Source: Galbula dea
Lineage: Eukaryota; Chordata; Aves; Piciformes; Galbulidae
Assembly (NCBI GenBank): GCA_013399015.1
Contig: VWZX01010008.1
Location: 131,037 to 195,036 of the forward strand
DNA length: 64,000 bases
Reading direction: 5' to 3'
Positions 13,123 through 25,452 of this stretch are shown here, piece after piece (positions within the stretch are counted from its first letter, which is position 1; every line of letters begins with the position of its first letter). The translations under genes were made by a program, and so were the position numbers. The notes beneath the pieces are model-generated. The model made no database searches and had not been told where the DNA came from. It saw only the letters and a list, made by a program, of their open reading frames with translations.

Positions 13123-16100
13123 GCCCCTCCATCCAAACACAACTCTGTTCACCCACTGCATCTTCCAGCCTAGGAAATAAGTTTTGTACCTCTGTGAAGG
13201 AGTAAAAGACAAAGCCAGAGCATCCAAACTTCCTTATTCAAAGTTGTAAGGGTACTAATGCAGCTACTGCTGCATGTTCCCGAGCTCCCCTCCCCATAGA
13301 GCTATCAAACCCACAAACCTACACAGTGTCAGGGAGACCAGCAATCTCTACAGAACCTATATAACCACTGTGCTCTGAATTAAAGCAGAAACTGGCAAAG
13401 GCACAACCCAGATGTCTCCATTACCTTACCAATTTTGTGCCAGAACTGAGGTGACATTGCACTGAGAAGGGGGAGAAAGCAGGAAAGAAATCACAGAAAG
13501 CAAATGCATGCAGATGGGTTTTCTATCAGCCGTTTGGAACCAGATGTGTTGCCAGACACACTGAGGCTTAACCAGCTCCACTAGATGGCAATACACAGTG
13601 TTAGCATCCTCTACCTCAGCACGGACACTCTGCAGGTCTGGCTCCTCCCTGCCCCCTTCTACTCCCTGTTAAATGAATATTGATCTTTGAGATGAAACAG
13701 AAAATGACTTCTCTAATTGTGTGCTTTTCACAACTTAAAACACTGCATGAAGCATCATGGTACTCCGATCTCAGCCTGCTCCAGATCTGCGCTTCTGCTT
13801 TCACTCAGCTCTCCTGGAAATGGTCAGGAGGAGGAGAAAGGCAAACACATGAAAGTAGGTAATTTTGCAAGAGTGCAGGTACAGAGCAGGAAAATCCAGC
13901 AGGGAAAGGTTGCCATAGTCACACTCCTCATGCATAGCTTCAGGGGCAAGCAGTTGGTGTACCCCAAGAATGCCAAATCAGTGTGATCCTAGCTCTTCTA
14001 TCACTATTTTGATCTCCTTGCACTCAAAAGATGGAAACTTGCCCCAGTGTGGCAGCTGCAGGGCCAGTCAGCCACGAAGACTGTGGCCAACAGCAGAACT
14101 CCTAACCAAGTTCTGATTCTTACCCATGCAAGGATCTCAGCCACATTCTGGGACCCTGCTGCAGCAAGATCTCCAGCAAACATCTCCAAGCCAGCTCTTC
14201 TTGCTAGAACTGCAACCCATTTCCCTTCCATCATCACTTTAGAAGATCCAGCCAAGAGGTAACCCCTAGCATAGTGACAAGTTACCATCATTCAATAAAG
14301 CTCTCTTCTGTTATTGCACACCAGAGTGTTCTACATGCAGGCAGAATTGCTTTATAGATCAGACTGCTTTTGATGTCATCTTTGATCACATTTACTCCTT
14401 TAACTTCAATAGAGCTATTTCAGGGCCACACCTGCCCAGATGACATCAGGATCAAGACCAACACTTTAACATGTTTTCTAGTTTCTTCACTGTCCCTGCC
14501 TGTAAATGAGCAGACAAATGTTTCCCTAAAAATAGACCAAGTGGAGCATTAGCAGTACACCCTTCCCACAAACTGCACTCTCACTCATTAAAGATTCATG
14601 AAGTACAAAACTCAGCACTGTACCAGGCAGACTGAGGCCCAGTCTCTGCCCCAAAGAGCTCCTCCAAGATCTGTCACATGCTGTATCTATGACCATTTCC
14701 TTCATCTGCTCCCTTTCCCTCTCACAGGAAGGGAAGTTAGAGGAAGGTTAGCTGACACACAGAGAGATGAAAGGCCTGCATGGAGCATATGATGAGCAGA
14801 ACAAGGAAGAGCACCAACAATTTTGGTTACCATGCTCCAGCATTAGACTTATGATATCCTCAGGGATGTAATACAGTGTCACCCCCTCCCTCCAAAACTG
14901 ACAGCCTTGGTCTGAACTGGTTTGTATGAGCAGGTGCCTGCCTTTGATTCACTTTCAGAAGAGCATCTTGATCATGGTCCCATCAGTATACAGTATCATG
15001 AAAGAAACCCACCTAGTACCAGTGATTTACCAGCATGCAGCCAAACCACCTCCTTTAACCTGTAACCTCAATGCAAATTATCACCATCCAGCTATGGTTC
15101 CCTAACAACCCCATGCTGCAAGACCTTTATTTTCATACAAAACTCTACAGAACCAGTGGAACTATGTTCTATTCTAAGGAGGTTTACAATGTCCAAAAGA
15201 TGAAACAATCTAAGGTAGTGGGAGAGACCTAGGAGCAGAAGAGTTTGGCAGAGACCTTGATGCCATCAGCTCCAGGGTTTCTTGTAAGCCTTCAGTCTGG
15301 GCGTGCACTGCCATGAGCAGTCTAATGTCTCCTTTGCACTACCACTCAGCTCTGCAAAGTGCAGGTTTATCAAGGGCTGCATTTTGACTGAGGGTTACAT
15401 CTCAGAACATTGAAAGCATCTCCTGATTTTGCCCTACATTTCAGAGAAGCAAGATAATGCATTGCCATCCAGGCCCCACTGGTCATTGAGCTTTCCATGT
15501 CTTCACAGTTCCAGTAGACTAGAAAATGAATCCACCTCATGAAAGACTGGAGTTAACTGCCAATGGTGGAAGGAACCTTTAATTTTTAGATCAAATTCCC
15601 TCATGTTTCTGCCAGTTCTCTCTCTTTTTCAGAGCAACCCAACAATAGTAGTTTTAGACAGAACTGTCTGTATGGCCAGAATTCAGCAGCAAGACAAAAA
15701 ACCATTTTGTATAACATTACTGGTATCTCTGCAGTCAGAAAATATTAGCTACATACAAGGGGAGACTGGAAAGGAAACCAAACCCAAGGCATTTCCAGAA
15801 ACCCAGCAAACCCCCATGTGTCCTTCAGTAAGAAAGTTGCTCAGAGGGGTACAAAACCTCACAGAAACCCAGCAGGCAGTTTGCTTGGCAACTGACTAAA
15901 TCTGCTGCTTTATTCCTGGGTCCCTGAGGAAGATCTTAGCTTGTGACAGATTGTCATCTGCTGGCAAAGAAGAACAGGGATGCTGAGAAGCCCAGGGTGC
16001 CACTTTGCTTCACACAGCCATCCAAATGCTCTGTGAAGACCCAGACTTCAAGCCAAAGGAACCCACAGTTCTCTTAGTGCCTGCAGTAGAAGATTGCTAG

Positions 16101-17252
16101 GGCAAGAGGCAGATTCTCCAGAGGTGGTGGGAGACAGCATGGTGAGATGTGCTGTTGGAGCCTGCACTAGAAGCATGGAAGAAAACAGGGTGTAACTTCT
16201 CAAGAGGAAGGAGGGGGGCAGACAGATGTGGCTTCTGAAGTCTTCTCCAAAAGATGGTGTAGGGAAAGGACCACAGATTTGTCTGCATGGGTGACAGAAT
16301 CCTTTTAGTTTAATCCACTTTGTACAAGAAGATTAAACTACTTTTCTCCACCACAACTGTTTGCTTTCCCTGTCTCTCACTTTGTCAATCCTCTTTTGCT
16401 CATGTTATTATATCTGTGGATGCACCTGAGACTTCTGTACACAGTGTCCTGGAAGCTCCTCAGACAGGTTTGTTTTAACATCCTCTGGAGAAGGACAGAA
16501 TAAAAGAGTTCTACAATTTCTAGATAAGGAGAAATTAATTTGTTTGTAGAATGACTCCATGGACATGTAAGAAGCTGAGGCATGACCAGGAAATACTGAG
16601 GCAGGATTTCAACCTGGGGCAGAACCTCCTCTGGAGAGCTGCCAGATCAAAGACTCTCTGGAAAGGGGGAAAGAATCTGAGAGAGATTAATTAAAACAAC
16701 AGAAAAGAGAAGTTAAATTCAGGAAACCTTAATTTATGGCTAAATGGAAAATACAGGCATCATTTTGCCACAGTGTTGAAACAAGAGTGATGGTCTAGAA
16801 AAGACTGAGAGCTGCTACTGGTTAAGGAAAGGATCAGGAGGTCCAGAGAGAGAACCTGAGAGGAAACACTCTACAGCTATCTCCTCTGGAGGCAGCAAAA
16901 TCATGCTAAAGCCATGTTCACAAACACATTTCCTGGATATATTCCTATATTCAGATAGACATTCAGTTTTTAGAGGAACAAACTTCTCAGAGGTAAGTGT
17001 CCTGCCTGGGGAGGGAGGCACTGGTGTGCTCACAGGGCTTTGGGCTGAGGAGCAGAATGCCACAGGAGAGCACGCAATGCAGCTGGCACATGGCTCCTTC
17101 AATGCACATGCAGGGAGGTGATAAATCATTTCCAGCTTCAGGGATTAGGGACTGCTGCCAAACCCTCAAATATGCTAGAAACTTGATAAGAAAGAGAGAA
17201 ACAAAGTCAATACTGTGTAAGCTCTATTTCTGTAACTTGGGCAATATTAATT
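13123..17252. other. Unassigned non-coding sequence
   Basis: About 4.1 kb with no gene or repeat family recognised. A 95-codon minus-strand frame at 14004-14291 overlaps a 71-codon plus frame and has no identifiable domain. A weak CR1-like phrase ('ggtggaaggaacctttaa…') near 15567 is too short to call. Confidence 0.5.
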
Positions 17253-17267
17253 AAAAAAAAAAAAAAA
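17253..17267 (+). repeat. A15 mononucleotide run
   Basis: Fifteen consecutive A residues lie in an AT-rich context. It could be a decayed poly(A) tail or plain slippage. No retrocopy is recognisable immediately upstream. Confidence 0.9.
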
Positions 17268-17405
17268 GTATTTTACACCATTTATCCCATGTTTCATTAT
17301 TGTGCACAACCTGAAAAAAACACTGAATAAGACTGACATTAAATCCTACATTTGCCATCCAGTTGTTTTAATGAAATCAGATGGTTTTATGTAGAAGTTA
17401 GATTT

Positions 17406-17595
17406 GTAGAAAGCTTGGAGTTGGAAGGGACCTTTAGAGGTCATCTAGTCCAACCCCCTGCAGCCAGCAGGGACAGCTGCAACTAGAGCAGGCTGCTGAG
17501 AGCCCCACACAACCTGACCTGGGATGGCTCCAGGGATGGGACATCTCCCACCACCCCTCTGGGCAACCTGGGGCAGTGCTTTACCACTCTCCTAA
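17406..17595 (-). mobile_element. CR1 LINE, 5'-truncated 3' end fragment
   Basis: The plus strand shows, in order, 'ttggagttggaagggacct', 'tcatctagtccaaccccctg', 'gctccagggatgggacatct', 'cccctctgggcaacctgggg' and 'cagtgctttaccactctcc'. This is the reverse complement of an avian CR1 3' end, about 190 bp long. The middle carries a 'gcaactagagcaggctgctga' type segment, which differs from the 11.2-kb copy, so the two probably belong to different subfamilies. Non-functional. Confidence 0.94.
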
Positions 17596-20500
17596 GTTGC
17601 CCCTTTGGATTTTCCTGCTATTATGACAAGGGACAGCAGGTGCTTATCAGACACCCTTGGAATAAATTTTAATTCCACCAAGATAATCTTCAAAAACTGC
17701 CTTCAGAATTGAACTAACCAAGGAGTTGTGAAATGGCCAAACAAGAACACCCCTGGCTTTCCACCTGCAAGTTTCTATTACAGCTTCTATGACTCAATGG
17801 GAACTCCCTGCTTGGCACCTGTTAGCACCTGGTGCTCAGGCACCTAGGCAAGTCCTGTTGAGCTGTATGCTTGACTGATCCTACAGCATGCAAGTAAGAT
17901 TGCAGTGCTTGTCAGTCACAGAGTTTCACTCTCTGGCAGGCAAAACCACAGAAATCCAGACTTCAGCTTGGCAGCCAGAGCCCCTAGAAGAAGGTGTGAA
18001 ATGCCTGGTGGGTCTGGGCAGGGTTCTGTTTAGTTGGTTATGATCTCTCCAACTGTGGTAACAGGAAGTGTTACTTAGACAAAACAGGCAAGCCCAGCCA
18101 CTTCCTACAGGCCATTCCCCTGGTGCATCCTAGACATCTCCAACTCTGTACTGAGGCAGTCCAGGAGACATCCCAGCCACATCCCCACTGGCTTCTGCAA
18201 GAACGTGTCTTTGCCTTTGTAAACCAGCTGGTGCTCCTTGTCCCCACCATTGCTTGGGACAGCCAGCTTCAGAACACCACTGCCTGCTGTGTAGAGAGGT
18301 ATTTCCCCTGTCAGTTCTTTTAAATTGGTCTTGTAGCATTTTGTTTAGGTGTTTCCTAGCACTAGTGTTGCAAGATTTGGTGAACAGGTCCACACTTGGT
18401 TCATCCCCCACAATTCAAGGTGTTCTTCTGGGATGATAAATCCCTCCCAAAAGGATGCACAGGAAGTGCAGCAGAACACATAAGTGACAGGAACTCCATT
18501 GAACCTTGGCCACAACATACACAATATTAAATCCAAAAGACATTCCAGCACAGGAAATAAATAGATTTAAGTTTTCCTGTGCCTGGTAACATACAGTGCA
18601 AACTGTGATCACAGCCTCCTGCTTTTTGACCAAGGAGGTCATTTCCCAAGAGTCACTGTTGTTGGGTTTGATTTACTGAACACAAGAAAATGTCAGCTCC
18701 AAAAGAAGTACTCAGAATGTAAATGAAATGAAGTCTAGCACTGCTGCTGCAGCTTTTGACCAAGACTGAGCTCTGTACTGTCGAGTAACTCTGAGGTGCC
18801 CTCCTCTTCTGTGTAAAACACACACACTTCCCATGAATGCTGAGCTAGAGTCTAGCACCAGGATTTTTCCAGAGCCCTATGGTGCATAGCTGCATATCTT
18901 AGCCATGCAGTGTGGTGCTTGGCAGCACATCAAGGAACCTGATGGAGGGACTGCTGAACACCTTGCCCCACTGCTGTATCTTTTCAAAGTAATGATTTGC
19001 TCCACCCCACAAAAGCAGAGAGAAAGTGAAGATTAGAAACAGCACTTAAGAAGGGGACATTAGAAGGGTAGCAAAGCAATTTCCTTCTGAAAGCATGACA
19101 ATTGCTTCAGGCAGAGGAACAACATGGCAAATCCTGCTCCCCAAATAATCGGGATCACTAGCAAAACCAAACTGGTGTTACACCTCTGCACCTACAAAAC
19201 AGCTACCTGGCAAGTAAAGACAGCTCCTGTTTCGCTGGCACAAGCGCTCTTCAGGTGCTTGTCAGCCTTGCTTTGCTCCTCAACAGCCTGAGACCACAGA
19301 ATGCAAACACCACTGCTGTAATCCATTGGTCTTGTGAATGAAAGGCATGGTTTAGGTCATTGAAAGGCCTTCAGTCCTGACATAAAATGTCTCAAAAACT
19401 ACCTTGATTTCCAATCCCAAACCAACTTCAGAGGCCAGAGCCCCAGACTGGCAGGGATAATTTGTTCTCCTAGCAGGAGATGTTGTTGTTTCTGCCCCTT
19501 CCACTCTGAGGCTGACTCATCTGAGAATGCTCACTAAGCCCATATCTGGACTCTGACTGGCCACACACAGCTGTGTGACCACAGATCTTTATTCCATTTA
19601 ATCTAATAAAAGAACAAATTCCCTAGGTTTCCTTCAACATCCTCTTCCTTAGAAGAGCACACTTCAGCAGCCCAGACACTACAGCAAAGGTCTGTTTAGC
19701 CTCAGGAAAGTGCCTACAATACCTGCCTGCCTCCCAACTTGCTCCAGCTTGTGCTGTTTCCCTCTGTGGTCATGAAATAAAATTAAAGATCAATTTAACT
19801 GCCTGGAAGAAACAAACCTATAAATAAGTAGTCATAAAACCTAGAAGACAAGACAGGAAGAAACAAAAATCCAACAAACAAGAGAGGCTGAAAATTTAAT
19901 TCCAGAACAAACCAAGGAAAAAGCCAACTTACAATGGAATAGTTCTGGGAAAGAAAGGAAGGTACAGTCAGTCCTGGAAGCATTTATCAGTCACATCTGT
20001 GCCCTGGAGAAGGCAGATTCATGTCTTAGGCTATGACTTGTTCACCTCTATGGAAACGAGGAGGCCCTGCCCTGAAAAATTGACAGTCCTCGCACTGCTG
20101 CCGTAGGTGTGACGCTCTCTGCTACAGACTTCTAAACAAGCAGCATTTCATTAGTCAACACCTACATAAACCATTAACTCCTCTCCAAGACCTCCTGAAC
20201 CAGGATAAGGTGGCCCAAGGAATTGTAACACGAACCCCATATTTGCCAAAGCACATGCAACCTCGGGAAGCAGTTCGCATCCAAGCTGTTCTGCTTCAGG
20301 TGGCAAAGCCCTCCCAGGAGGGGTGCAAGGGAACTGACCTGTAAGGCAGATATTTTGGGGGGAAAGTGCTGAATGGGGCACACTCCAACAATTCTTCATT
20401 GTATATTGTAAGGAGAACAGACACTGCCAGGATAAAAGCATTACTTCCTTAAGCCAGTGACAAAGTTCAGAACAACTTCACCAGAACCAGGATTTATTCT

Positions 20501-21277
20501 CATGAAAGCAGCATAAGAATCCTGCCCAAAATGCAGGTTGTTAATAAACACTGATGACTAAGAAAGACAGAAAGGCAACTCACTGCTGCCAGAAAGAAAA
20601 TATATAGTGGAACCCAAAGGCACCTCCATGCATATCCTTCTTCAGGACAGCAATTACAGTCTTAGGATAGATGAAGCAATCTCTTCAAGGGGTGAGGGAG
20701 AGGGAAAGCAGAATATTACTCAATTCCTTCCCAGAGCACTTTCTTTTCTCTAGTTCTCAGTGTTTACTTTAGAGATTTAATATCTGATATTCCAGACTGC
20801 AGTTCTGATGCTTCTTGAGCTTCATGGATAACTTATTAACCTACTAGATAGAAAATTTTTTAACCTCAAATAAAAACCTGGATTGTCTGATTTCTTGATT
20901 GGCTGCCTGCCTGTGTTCCAAGTCAAGCTAATCTTGTATGCATAGACCTTGAAGTGTCTACTCCTTTTGGGTGGGGAATTCTCTCCAGAGTACATATCCC
21001 AAGGGGTAAACATGTGTTGCTGTTTTTACTGCTTGCTGAGTGAGTTTTCTTCATTGCTGATTTGCAACATGACAAAAAAACAAAGAAAAACTCAGAGTAA
21101 GAAGTACTAAGACAGAAACAACTCCTGTCTCTTTCCTTAGGGTAATGAAGTGTCTTGGCTGTTCACTAAACACTAAGGCTGTAAAGCATCAAGACTCTGA
21201 CTCAAAAGAATCTTTTAATGCCACTTCCAAGTGACACTGAAAACTCTTCTGATAAATTGACATTTATTTTTTCCCCA
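17596..21277. other. Unassigned non-coding sequence
   Basis: About 3.7 kb with no gene or transposon recognised. Frames are under 100 codons. Overlapping frames on both strands at 18.1-18.6 kb lack exon-like boundaries. Confidence 0.5.
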
Positions 21278-21438
21278 GCAGGGATAAAGGGAAAACAAAA
21301 GGAGGGATAAAGGGAAAACAAAAGGAGGGATAAAGGGAAAACAAAAGGAGGGGGAAAAGGAAAACAAAAGGAGGGGGAAAAGGAAAACAAAAGGAGGGGG
21401 AAAAGGAAAACAAAAGGAGGGGGAAAAGGAAAACAAAA
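21278..21438 (+). repeat. Purine-rich 23-bp minisatellite, seven units
   Basis: There are seven 23-bp units. The first three are the variant with core 'gggataaaggg' (about 21278-21300, 21301-21323 and 21324-21346). The last four are the variant with core 'gggggaaaagg' (21347-21369, 21370-21392, 21393-21415 and 21416-21438). All end in 'aaaacaaaa'. The plus strand is nearly pure purine. Long minus-strand frames of Phe/Pro/Ser repeats here are translation of this array and not a gene. Confidence 0.96.
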
Positions 21439-21650
21439 GGGTCAGGAAGTTTCCTTGACATCCAAGAATGCCTATCCCTGGGTAAGTGGCACTGTGGGGT
21501 TGTAAGNACAAAAGGAGGGATAAAGGGAAAACAAAAGGAGGGGGAAAAGGAAAACAAAAGGAGGGGGAAAAGGAAAACAAAAGGGTCAGGAAGTTTCCTT
21601 GACATCCAAGAATGCCTATCCCTGGGTAAGTGGCACTGTGGGGTTGTAAG
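21439..21650 (+). repeat. Duplicated minisatellite edge and flank around a single N
   Basis: The 66-base flank at 21441-21506 ends at an N (21507). After the N, a partial unit and three full 23-bp units (21514-21536, 21537-21559 and 21560-21582) lead into an exact second copy of the same flank at 21585-21650, offset by 144 bases. The identical flank next to an ambiguity symbol suggests two overlapping contigs or alleles joined without merging. A very recent tandem duplication is the alternative. Confidence 0.95.
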
Positions 21651-22420
21651 AAGAGGAGACAATTTATTAAGGGTTCCTTCAGGACTGATCCTTCAGATGT
21701 TTCACCTGGCAGAAATCCCCAACCCAAACATAAAAAATGGCCTGTTCCCTCAGACCTTCTCAAACAGCAGGCTTGCCCTGTGGCACTGTTATCCTACCAT
21801 TGAAGAGAAGGAGGAAATAACCAGAAGATTTTAAGGGCAAGAAGAAATAACTGTTTCCACAGAGTTCTGCTCCTGGTCACAAACCAGGGGACAAAGGAAG
21901 GATGGAACACTGCACTATTTGACCTTCACACTTAGATAACCCTGGTTCCTGAAGACTCCTTCCACACTGAGCTCCTAAGCCAGCTCGGATACAACCTTGC
22001 CCTGCAATAGTTAGCCATAAGAAAAGTCACCAGTGTATCACTTCTGTGCTGCAGGCAGGAGAAAGGGCCTCAGAACAAGTTATCCCTGGTAAATGAACTA
22101 GGGGAAAAGCTGTGCAGAGCAGAATGAACAAAAATCTGTGTGTCTGTTGCTCAGAACAGTGAAACCAGCTTGTGGATTATGGGATGGGCTTTCACATCTG
22201 GTCATTGGCTCTGAGCAGCAGAGCCCATGTTTGAAATTGTGTTAAGTGATGTTAAATTATACAAATAAAGGATAAATTGTATAAATAAACAAATAATTAT
22301 CAAAGGATTCATCCCCAGACAAAGCCATCCTAAGGTAGTTCTCAAATCATTATGTCTACAGATTCTTAAGTACCAAGAGCCTGGTTTTATTCAGCCACCA
22401 AACAGCTGTTTCTTCCCCCC
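21651..22420. other. Unassigned non-coding sequence
   Basis: No gene or repeat family was recognised. AT-rich around 22240-22300. Confidence 0.5.
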
Positions 22421-22477
22421 ACCAAAAAAGAAAACCCAAACCAACAAATCTTGGAGGTTTTGGGTTTTTTTTGGTTT
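22421..22477 (+). repeat. Imperfect inverted repeat (A/C arm facing G/T arm)
   Basis: The left arm, 22421-22442, is of the type ACCAAAAAAG…CCCAAACC. The right arm, 22455-22477, is of the type GGTTTTGGGT…TTGGTTTT. They are reverse complements apart from a few mismatches or gaps and are separated by about 12 bases. A cruciform or an RNA hairpin is possible. It joins an A/C-rich tract to its opposite-strand counterpart, which is unusual among the low-complexity tracts here. Confidence 0.75.
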
Positions 22478-23240
22478 TGATTGATTGTTTTGGTTTAGCT
22501 TTTTCTGCTTCCCACTCCAAGTCTCCACCATCCCTGCAGTGTGCTCTTGCTAACTCCCCACGGTGGACATAGCTGAACCACAGGAGCCTTGACCAGGGTT
22601 ACTGAAGCAGTTCTACATCCACTGGGCTTAGCAGTTCCTCAAATGCTGATTCTCATCTGAAGACAAAAGTTACTCAAGACAAAAGAGTCTGCAGTAATGA
22701 ATTTCTTCCAGAATATTTGTTCAGCTCTACGTTTCTGAAAGCAGAGGTGAGCCTGAGGAGGGGCAGGGGAACTTCAAAGCCCCAAGCCACAGGTCTTTCT
22801 GAGACTTCTGCAAAAAGCACCTGAGGAGATATGTCAAGTGGTGGGTGTTAGGCAGTGATTTTTCATTAATTTTAATTACTGTCATTCTAGAGGGTAGTGA
22901 GCATCCTCAGCCCTTCGCCTCCAAATTGCACTGGGACCCTTGCCAAACTTCTTCTCCTTCTTTGGTTCCCTCAAGCAGTATTTAGTAATGGAAGAGCTTT
23001 AACATGTTTAAATAAGAAGTGTAAATGCCAAAGACTTCTGAATGAGAAGGAACCTGTAGCTTAAATAGCCTATGAAGCCTTTATTCATAATTCTATGAAC
23101 TAGAAACCTGGACTGTTTAGGATCAAACAAAAGGCTTGATCAGGCTTGAGAAGAGAGCAGAGGGAACATCCCCATGTAAGGAAAAGCAAAACAAAACACA
23201 AAGCAATTCTAACTTTTCACAACCATTAATAGTGCAGACT

Positions 23241-23263
23241 GGGGATGGGGGGAGGGGGGAGGA
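23241..23263 (+). repeat. G-rich tract, potential G-quadruplex
   Basis: G runs of four, six and six are separated by AT and A, followed by AGG. The runs contain enough G-triplets for a plus-strand quadruplex. No promoter or gene is visible next to it. Confidence 0.7.
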
Positions 23264-23361
23264 GACAAAACCCAAAATCAATTCCCTTGATGGTTGCTTA
23301 TTATTTTACTTTTCAAAAAGAAATGTTTTCTGCAGCAGGTTTGCAATGCAGGTAACATAAC

Positions 23362-23376
23362 CATCATCATCATCAT
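23362..23376 (+). repeat. (CAT)5 trinucleotide microsatellite
   Basis: Five perfect CAT units. Confidence 0.9.
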
Positions 23377-24410
23377 CCTCTAGTCCTGGCTTTCTTGAGT
23401 CACAATGAACAAGATCTTATTGGTTTGTGGGGTAGAGGTTTCATTAAAGCATGAATGATAACTGGGAAGCTTAGAGGCAGCAGCCTCTTAACTCCCTTTG
23501 TAGAAAGGTTTCTTGTCATGCTTGCCTGGCACCAGGCTTGCTTTGCTCCACCTTGCCCAGTTCTCCTATTCATTGAAGTAAAAGTCAGTTGTGTGCCAGA
23601 CCCTGAGCTTTCACAACATCTTTTGCTCACTAGTTCCTACAAAAAAGCCTCTTGAAGAGCTCTCTCCCCATTTGAAGAGGAGGGTTTGGTTTTGGGGAGG
23701 GGTCTGTGTGTGCATGTGTGTCTCCAACCCTACCACTGCAAATGTCTCTCTGCAGCATCACCAGCCCAAGGAGCTCTGCCTTCAGGCAGCTAAACAGTTT
23801 CTTTGTGGTACAACTTTCAACAACAGCTCAAAATCTCAGGGTACAGAAAGTGAAATTTGGGGAGCAAATGTGTACTGGAGACTATATGGAGACCTAACTT
23901 TGACAGAGGGTCATCCAAGGCTGAGTTACAACTAAGAAAGAGAAGAATCCTTTGATGTTCAGAAGGAAGATATTAGAAGTGATTTTCTTATTCACTCTCC
24001 AAGTTGTTCTTCCCCTCTGAAACCTATTTAGTTGTCTTGAAACTAAATCCAGCTATTTTAAATTCCATTTCAATTCATGACCTAGCAATGTGTAGTGGAA
24101 GGAGTCAGGAAGTGCACATCACCCATGGCAGGGATACCTTGCCTTTCCTTCTCATGCTGCAGTCACTACTCCAGATGGATTTGGCCTGGAATCTCCCTCA
24201 ATGCCTGCCTCATTTAGAACAATGACACCAAGCCAAACTCCACCACACATCCCCTAGGTCTGTCACAGCTTCCAGACTGTGTCATACCTTGCAGCAAGAT
24301 CTTGGTATATCTTTGAAGATGAAAGATAACAAGTTGGCCTGTCCCTGGGCACCACTGAGCAGAGTCTGGCCCCAGCTTCTTGCTCTCACCCTTCAGCTCT
24401 TGCTCAGCTT

Positions 24411-24865
24411 GAGCAGATCCCTTCTGGGGCTGCTCTTCTCCAGGCTAAGCAGCCCCAGGGCTCTCAGCGTTTCCTCCGGCCACAGATGCTCCAGTGCCCT
24501 CAGCATCTTCCTAGCCTCTGCTGGACTCTCTCCAGTAGTTCCTTGTCTCTCCTGACCTGGGGAGCCTGGATCTAGATACACTACTCCAGTTGTGGCCTGA
24601 CTAGAGCAGAGTAGATGGGGAGAACCTCCCCTGACCTGCTGATCACCCTCTTCTTAATGCCCCCTAGGAGACCACTGACCTTCTTGACCATGAGGGTACC
24701 TTACTGCCTCATGGTGTACTTGTTGTCCACCAGAACTCCCACGTCCTTCCTCACAGACCTGCTTTTAGCAGGTAACCCCTAACCTATCCTGGTCCATGAG
24801 GTTCTTCCTCCCCAGGTGCAGGACCATACCCTTGCCCTTGGTGAACTTTGTTGGCGTTCTCTGGA
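24411..24865 (-). mobile_element. CR1 LINE fragment, internal part near the 3' end
   Basis: The plus strand reads as the reverse complement of CR1. In order it shows 'gctcttctccaggctaagca', 'agatgctccagtgccctcag', 'ggatctagatacactactcc', 'gagcagagtagatggggaga', 'accctcttcttaatgccccc', 'gtccaccagaactcccacgt' and 'aggtgcaggaccatac'. At about 455 bp it is the longest copy in the window. It covers the end of the reverse-transcriptase frame and adjoining sequence but lacks the extreme 3' tail, so the element is truncated at both ends. Plus-strand open frames of up to 98 codons inside it are shadows of the repeat. Confidence 0.93.
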
Positions 24866-25431
24866 GCAGTTTGGCACTGAGATTTGGACATGTGATGAGA
24901 CATCTTTCAGCATCAGCAGATCTTGAGAATACCTGCTCTGCTTTGAAACCCAGCAAAATTGATCCTGCAGGGCTGTTTACTTCATCAACACACCTTTCAG
25001 TGCTATCAGGGCACCTGCATCTTGCATAGTTGCCATTTCTCTCTCCGCCAAACATCAGCAAAATTTGTAGTAGGTGAAGGTATAATCAGAGGGAGAGCTA
25101 GAGCCAACTTTCACAGCTTGTGTTTAAAAAAAAGTGAGAGAAATAAAGAAGCTAATTAGCAAGATCTATTCTGGAGCCTACCTGCTCTCCCCCCCTTTAC
25201 TACACACCCTCTGAACTGGCAGTAGCTTTGGAAAGGTAGCACATCTGAGCACGTGTGATAGACACATACCTCCCTTTGTGTTAGGCTTCCACACAAACAC
25301 TCAGATCAAGAATTACCCAGAAATACTCAGTCTTCCCCAGTATTCTGTGGAAGCTAGAGTTGTCTGCATGGTTTGGGCACCACAGAACAAAGCAAAGCAG
25401 TCCAAACAAAAGTATGGTGCCCTTTATATAG

Positions 25432-25452
25432 TTTTTTTGTTTGTTTTTTTTT
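25432..25452 (+). repeat. T-rich run
   Basis: T7 and T10 runs broken by G, in 'ttttgtttgtttt' style. Probably a decayed homopolymer, possibly an old poly(A) tail on the minus strand. No source element is visible. Confidence 0.7.

Larger units (their letters stand above)
22478..24410. other. Unassigned non-coding sequence with two small repeats
   Basis: No gene was recognised. It contains the G-rich tract at 23241 and the CAT repeat at 23362, which are listed separately. Plus-strand frames at 23.45-23.94 kb have no recognisable domain. Confidence 0.5.

Noticed and set aside
14004..14291. 95-codon Ala/Leu/Val-rich minus-strand frame resembling a membrane protein
   Set aside because: An equally plausible plus-strand frame covers the same bases. 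No homologue known to me, no exon boundaries.
15555..15605. Weak CR1 tail-like phrase ('ggtggaaggaacctttaa…')
   Set aside because: Too short and diverged to separate from chance.
21278..21582. CRISPR-like array
   Set aside because: The units are contiguous with no spacers. It is a vertebrate minisatellite.
21215..21763. 182-codon and 132-codon minus-strand Phe/Pro/Ser-rich frames
   Set aside because: They are translations of the 23-bp minisatellite and run through the N at 21507. The repetitive peptide is an artefact of the array.
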